DNA from: Clytia hemisphaerica
Lineage: Eukaryota > Cnidaria > Hydrozoa > Leptothecata > Clytiidae
Direction of reading: 5' to 3'
Assembly (NCBI GenBank): GCA_902728285.1
Contig: CACVBU010000391.1
Location: forward strand, 186,001 to 250,000
DNA: 64,000 nucleotides
Shown here: piece by piece, positions 58,890 through 64,000 of the stretch
Layout of the letters: each line of letters begins with the position of its first letter
Numbering within the stretch: the stretch's first letter is position 1
Position numbers and translations under genes: made by a program
Notes under the pieces: generated by a model
What the model was told of the DNA's origin: nothing
Databases searched by the model: none
Seen by the model: the letters and a program-made list of their open reading frames with translations, nothing else

Positions 58890-61800
58890 ATGAATCGATT
58901 TTTGTTTTCATCGGCATCCATCTTAAGGAGAGAGGTGTTGATTGCTCAGAGGGGGATTGTCACTTGCGTCAATTATAATAATACTGGTGGATACAATTCA
59001 ACTACAAAGCAAATATCAAAGGTATTGTTTGAAAAGCTAGTCAACACACAATGGGCGTTGTTTTCTCTTTATTGAGTGTTTATATTGGCTAAGAACTGTG
59101 GTGCAGGGGTAGAGCATCCGGCTACGATTCACAAGGTTGTGGGTTCAACCCGCAGCAGCCAGGTCATACCAAAGATTCTCAAAATGGTACTTGATGCCTT
59201 TCTGCTTGATGCTCAGCAATTATGAGAAGGATCAAGGGTACGTGGAGAAATCCAGGGAGAAAGAGTGGTGCCCTCCCCTACCTTCAGGTAGATAGCTATC
59301 AAAAGAGGAGCCTTAGGGTTGCCTCCAACTGCGGTCGTAGACTTACTTACTTATTATGTTGCATGCTTTGTTTTTTATAAACCTTTGAACCTTATTTAAC
59401 TAACCTCCAAACATAGCTAGTTATTTAACTTTGAGTACAGTACTTCTCAGTCAATAGTTATAGAAAATATTTGTGTAAGTAAGTATAGAAGTTTCAATTT
59501 TATTATTTTCAATTTTTCAATTTTCCAGAATTACAATGGACATGGACTTGGAAGAACTCCTTTATACATTGGCCTTCGTCACCACAGTGGGGTCACTGTT
59601 GATAGTGACAAAATGGATAAAGAGCTAGATACAGTCAAAGTACTCAACACCCTCGGGAGCCAAGTGTGGCCTGCTGGTAAACCTGCAATAAAAGCTAGGG
59701 TTGTTACAGCTCTCAGCTTATTAATAGGATCAAAGGTAAAGAACTTTTTATTTTTGACCATTTATTTTTAGCACATTTGGATTAAATCATACATATTATA
59801 ATTGGACTGAACTCTAAGTTTTTACAAGCTCTTATTTGATTTGGTTGGTCGTTAAGATGTAATAAAAGAATCTTATTACTTTTTCTAAAGAACGCGTCAT
59901 CTCTATCACTTTAATAAATTACCAATTAGTGAAGTATCTTGTAAAAACTCAAGCTCATCCCAATGTTCAATCTATTGGAGCTAGAATGAATCATCTTTTA
60001 TTAATTTTTTTTTATTTCTCCACAGCTTCTCAATGTCCAAGTACCCTTTTTATTCAAATATGCAGTAGATTATTTGAATAGTAATCCCGTAGCCATTGGA
60101 GATGTCGAAACTGCCATGGTATCAACTGCTACTATTCTCATACTTGGCTGTAAGTCATCAAATCGTAGATGCTATACCAGCTAATTTACTATCACATCAC
60201 CCTTCAAAAGTAAAAACCTTACCTCACTTTCCTGTTCTCGTGGCTATGAACAGATTTTTTCCATTTACCCATCTGTTTCCTTCAAGTAAACTGATATTGT
60301 ATTCATATCATAGATAATAAGAATAGATACCAGTGAAAAATATCTGTTTAAAGAATGCTTCCATTTGCTTTGATTCTTGGTGAGCATTTTATGTTTTGCA
60401 TATGCTTCCAAAATTTTAGTTATCATTTTTGTATATTTCATGTTATACTTTGTTTTATTCTTTGTAGATGGAGCAGCAAGAGCTGGTGCTTCTTTATGCA
60501 ATGAAATGAGAAATGCAGTGTTTGCTCGTGTTGCTCAAAACTCTGTTCGAGAGATGGCACAACAGACCTTTCTCCACCTACATTCTCTTGATCTAAGCTA
60601 TCATCTCAGTCGCAAAACTGGAATGCTATCCAAAGCTGTTGATAGGGGCACTAGGTATGTCAAAGTGTCCAAAGAGTTTTAGCCTTCTTGACTTTTTAAT
60701 ACAATTATCAATTGTACAAATGTTTTTTTTGAGTTTTTTGCAAAAAATTAATTCAAAATATTACATTTTCCTTTTAGTTTAAAAAGAAAAGTAACTCGCA
60801 AACAATTGAATTATTATTTTTGTTTTAACCGTCTGACAACCCTCAATAATATTACTTCGAAGTAATAGAAACAAGTTTAAATCAATTACAAATCAAATTT
60901 ATTTTTGCATCTTCAGTTTTAAACAAAACTATTTTTTTCTTTTTAGAGGAATATCTTTCTTCCTCAATGCCATGGTATTTAACATTGTGCCAACTATATT
61001 TGAGGTTTCACTGGTCAGTGGTATTTTGGTGAGTCATTTTTCTATATTTAAAAGTCAGCTATTTATGGCTAAAGAAAATAATGTTCTGTTGGTAAAATGA
61101 ATCCATTTAATACCTTAATACGGATATTACTTTTCAAGCCAAAAATAATTCTTGAAATTGTGCAGATATCCCCTTGAAAAATTGTAAAACTTCTGAAAAA
61201 TCCCAACAAAGGATTCTATTGCTGCCCTTGGAAAAATTCTCTGGAAATTTGAAAGATTTTCTTTGAACCTTTGGAATATAAATCAGCTTCACCCCTGGAA
61301 ATGTATGGATATAAAATAGAACGACCCATTAGATTAAATTTTTCTTCAAGAATTCATTTTTTGTATACAGTAATTCATACTTCCTCTTTTTTAACCAGGC
61401 ATACAATTGTGGATTACCATTTACGATAACTGCTTTGACGTGTCTTGCTGCATATTCTACATTCACACTTTCAATAACACAATGGAGGTTTGATATTTGT
61501 TTTTAAATATTTTTTGTTTGTCATTATGCATTTGGGAGCATAAATTTACATTAACTTGACTCAAACCCCCCAGAATCCATCAATATTACTTAACAATTTG
61601 GTTCCATTTTATCAATCTTTCAAGAGAGTCATAATTGCTTTTAATCCCAGTAGAATCTGATACCCTGCACATGGCACCTATTCACTCTAAATGCCATGCC
61701 TGTGTCAGAGAATCTGCCCAGGTTGGCACACTGCTTTTGAAGTAATAATTGCCTCATAATTTCTTTTTCTTAGAACAAAATTCCGAGTCCAAATGAATAG

Positions 61801-63703
61801 AGCAGATAATGAAGCAGGTTCCACAGCCATCGATTCTTTGATCAATTATGAAACAGTCAAAGTAAGAAATTATTTGAGAGTTTAAATCCTCAAAAGCATT
61901 TTTTTAACCCTCCCTGTTCGTCCTCACGCTCATAGCTTAAATTTGTCCTGCAAGTCTATATGACCAATACAGTAGTTGTCTATGTGAGAAGATTTGTACG
62001 GTATTAGTTTAAAAAAATTATCGAGAATTATTATACATATTGGGAAATATTCAGAAATAATTTTTTAGATATCTGTAAATGACATAACAGCATTTGATAC
62101 CGTGTATGGTATAAACAGCTCCAATGCTAGGATGATTTATTCGTTTGTTCTTCAAATTTCAAGGAATTAGATTTAATTCAGGATTCTTGTTCCTTTTCTT
62201 TTGTAGTATTTTAATAATGAAAAGTATGAAGCTGAAAGATATGGCAAACTGTTGCATCAATATCAAGAAGCATCTTTAAAGACGACAACTTCTCTAGCTT
62301 TCTTGAACTTCGGTCAAAATTTCATCTTCTCAAGCGCATTGACAGTGATGATGTTACTGGCTAGTCAAAGCATTATGCAAGGTATTTAGTCTACTTACTA
62401 TCGTGTATTAGTTCTTAAAATATTCCCAGATCATCTACCAAAGTCTTACTACAACTAGGATGGCTGTTAATTTAGCCTCATGAATTAATTAGTATTCCTT
62501 GCAGGGATTTTTCTAAGCACTTTGAGCTGTGGATCGTTTTTGTAAATTCAGATTGAGTTTCTAATCTGGTTAGCAAAGCTATATGCATCCATAAAGCTGG
62601 GAGTTTGGGGACGCTTCCGCCCTTCCCCTGATAGTTCGGACCCCCCCCCTTTCTTAAGGGGGGGATGATACCTTCCAAAAAAGTAAAGAAGGGGTATCAG
62701 AAATTTTCATTAAAAAGGGGGATATCAAGGAGGGGGCGGGATCGTCTAAGAAGGGGGCTTACATATATTGTAGATTATTTTCCAGCACTGTTATGAAATT
62801 TGGTCTGCATGAAAGGAAGTTCTTTATTTTCACTAAAAAGTGGTAATATAGTTGCCAGACTTAATTTTTCTTTACTGTTTCTCTTCCCATTTTACCATAA
62901 AAAAATTTTAAAGGTTGGGGGGATGCCAAGAAGGGGGGGGTCATTTAAGAAGGGGAGGGGATCATTTAAGAAGGGGAGGGATCAGACCCCTTTCAGCACT
63001 ATGCCCCCCCCCCCCAGTGGGTCGAGCTCCCCAAAAGAATGTTCAGATGTTTAATATGTATATGAATTATTTCTGTTTGTATACATCAAGAAGTTAAATT
63101 TTGTTAGTAAATTATTTGGATTAGGTTTCTAAAATTTAATCTTGAATTCAGTATTTTGGCTAGTATATACGAACATAAGTTCTTAGAAAAGTCCCTGCTT
63201 TTTCATTTTTATTGTACTGTAGACTAATTGAAATATACTATTTAATGAACAAGTGATCCCTTATGACTCTCTATGTTATTAGCTAGGTATTTTTCTCTGC
63301 GTTGCAAGTTTTCTGAATTTTTAAATTTCTTGTCATCTTCAAGGTTCTATTTTCAACGAAACTTTTTAAGATTTTGCTGGTCAAATAATACAAGTGGAGC
63401 AATCCAGAGAGAAAGAGTGGCGACCTCCCCTACCTTCGGGTGAATAGCTATCGAAAGAAGAGCCTTCGGGTCGCCTCCGACTGTGGTCGCAGACTTACTT
63501 ACTTACTTAATACGTTCTTAATACGTTCTTTTGTTGTTTAGGAACGATGACTGTAGGTGATTTAGTGATGGTGAATGGTCTTCTATTCCAGCTTTCAATC
63601 CCTTTGAATTTCCTTGGTTCAGTGTATCGTGATTTGAGACAATCATTGATCGATATGCAAAGCATGTTCCAACTGATGGATGAGAAAAGTAAAATCAAGG
63701 CTA
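58890..63703 (+). CDS. ABCB7: ABCB7 (Atm1-type mitochondrial ABC half-transporter), first nine exons
   Basis: Coding exons: 58890-59021, 59529-59735, 60026-60149, 60468-60654, 60947-61028, 61399-61487, 61774-61861, 62207-62381 and 63542-63703. All splice phases agree and all borders are GT-AG; together they give 415 residues. The N-terminus ([20 protein letters not shown]) is rich in Arg and hydrophobic residues, as in a mitochondrial targeting peptide. The rest is the transmembrane domain of ABCB7: [64 protein letters not shown] and [20 protein letters not shown]. The family sits in the inner mitochondrial membrane and exports a glutathione-linked sulphur/iron-sulphur precursor. The nucleotide-binding domain must lie past the window end. 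The last donor (A|GTTACT) is weak, so that exon end is less certain. A SINE fragment ends about 30 bp before exon 9. Confidence 0.95.
59096..59354 (+). mobile_element. tRNA-derived SINE in ABCB7 intron 1, full length
   Basis: The head has A box (GGTGCAGGGGTAGAGCATCC) and B box (GTGGGTTCAACCC) as in a tRNA. The body contains CCTCCCCTACCTTCAGGTAG and GGTTGCCTCCAACTGCGGTC, and the tail is (CTTA)n. Confidence 0.87.
62635..63020. repeat. G-rich repeat stretch in ABCB7 intron 8
   Basis: Repeated TTAAGAAGGGG, GGGGGGGATGATACC and GGGATCATTTAAGAAGGGG words with C runs at both ends, suggesting another G/C-run element. Not coding. Confidence 0.6.
63395..63512 (+). mobile_element. SINE 3' fragment next to ABCB7 exon 9
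   Basis: Matches the body and (CTTA)n tail of the SINE at 59096 but lacks the tRNA-like head. It ends about 30 bp upstream of the exon 9 acceptor. Confidence 0.85.
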
Positions 63704-64000
63704 GTTACTTTTTTGTTTGTTTTTATGATTGTGATTATCTTTTGAATTCTATCAACACACTGGTAAAAATTGCACTGACTGAAAAATGTCCACTCAGACC
63801 CTAGATCTGTACGTCTATTATATAGTACTCTAAGAGGCGCATCTGTTAAAAGTAATTTTTTATTTTCTTTACCAAAAGTTACTTTAGCCCCCTAGGAGGG
63901 GGGGGCTTATTCTTAAAAATCCAAAAGAAGTTGGGGGCTGGAGCTGTTTACAATATTTCGGGCATTCTAAGAGAGGGTGCTGGGATTTGAATTTGAAGGG

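Overview
The window is AT-rich animal nuclear DNA. Genes are split by GT-AG introns, there is abundant interspersed repeat, and three nuclear genes of clear metazoan type are present (COX15, ABCB7 and a gene with the P2X7 cytoplasmic-domain fold). PAN/apple modules joined to a fibrinogen-like fragment, and stand-alone P2X7-tail genes, are common in cnidarians and some other marine invertebrates, so an early-branching or marine invertebrate is likely; the species cannot be fixed from the sequence alone.

Positions 967-45057 hold a tandem array on the minus strand. I resolve eight loci, here called A to H from low to high coordinate. Each encodes a small secreted protein: signal peptide, a cysteine-containing PAN/apple-type head, a Thr/Pro-rich mucin-like stalk, and a C-terminal domain of about 115-140 residues that I cannot assign to a family (core E-[VLI]-Y-G then N-I-G-N-R-x(2)-N-Q and a Trp). 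Heads come in two types. A, B and H have a short PAN-like head. C, D, E and F have a PAN domain followed by a fibrinogen-like N-terminal fragment. G has lost or never had a local head exon, and locus B has a second copy of its terminal exon. Every stalk-to-terminal-domain junction I could read is phase 1, and head-to-stalk junctions are phase 0, so exons are interchangeable in frame. Heads of D, E and F are nearly identical while their terminal domains have diverged strongly: a constant/variable arrangement that is the most interesting biology here.

Positions 48383-51466 (plus strand) hold the last three exons of COX15 (haem A synthase), with an antisense non-LTR retrotransposon fragment in its intron; the 5' exons were not found. 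Positions 57292-58189 hold a P2X7-cytoplasmic-domain gene with an in-frame TGA exactly at a conserved zinc-ligand cysteine, plus a TAG. Positions 58890-63703 hold the first nine coding exons of ABCB7 (mitochondrial ABC half-transporter); the ATP-binding half lies beyond the window.

The rest is repeat: several families of short inverted-terminal-repeat elements (MITE-like), many with long C or G runs inside; two tRNA-derived SINE types; CR1/Jockey-type reverse transcriptase remains; a 124-bp satellite array; and a 1.36-kb direct duplication with a single N at its junction that looks like an assembly artefact or unmerged alleles.
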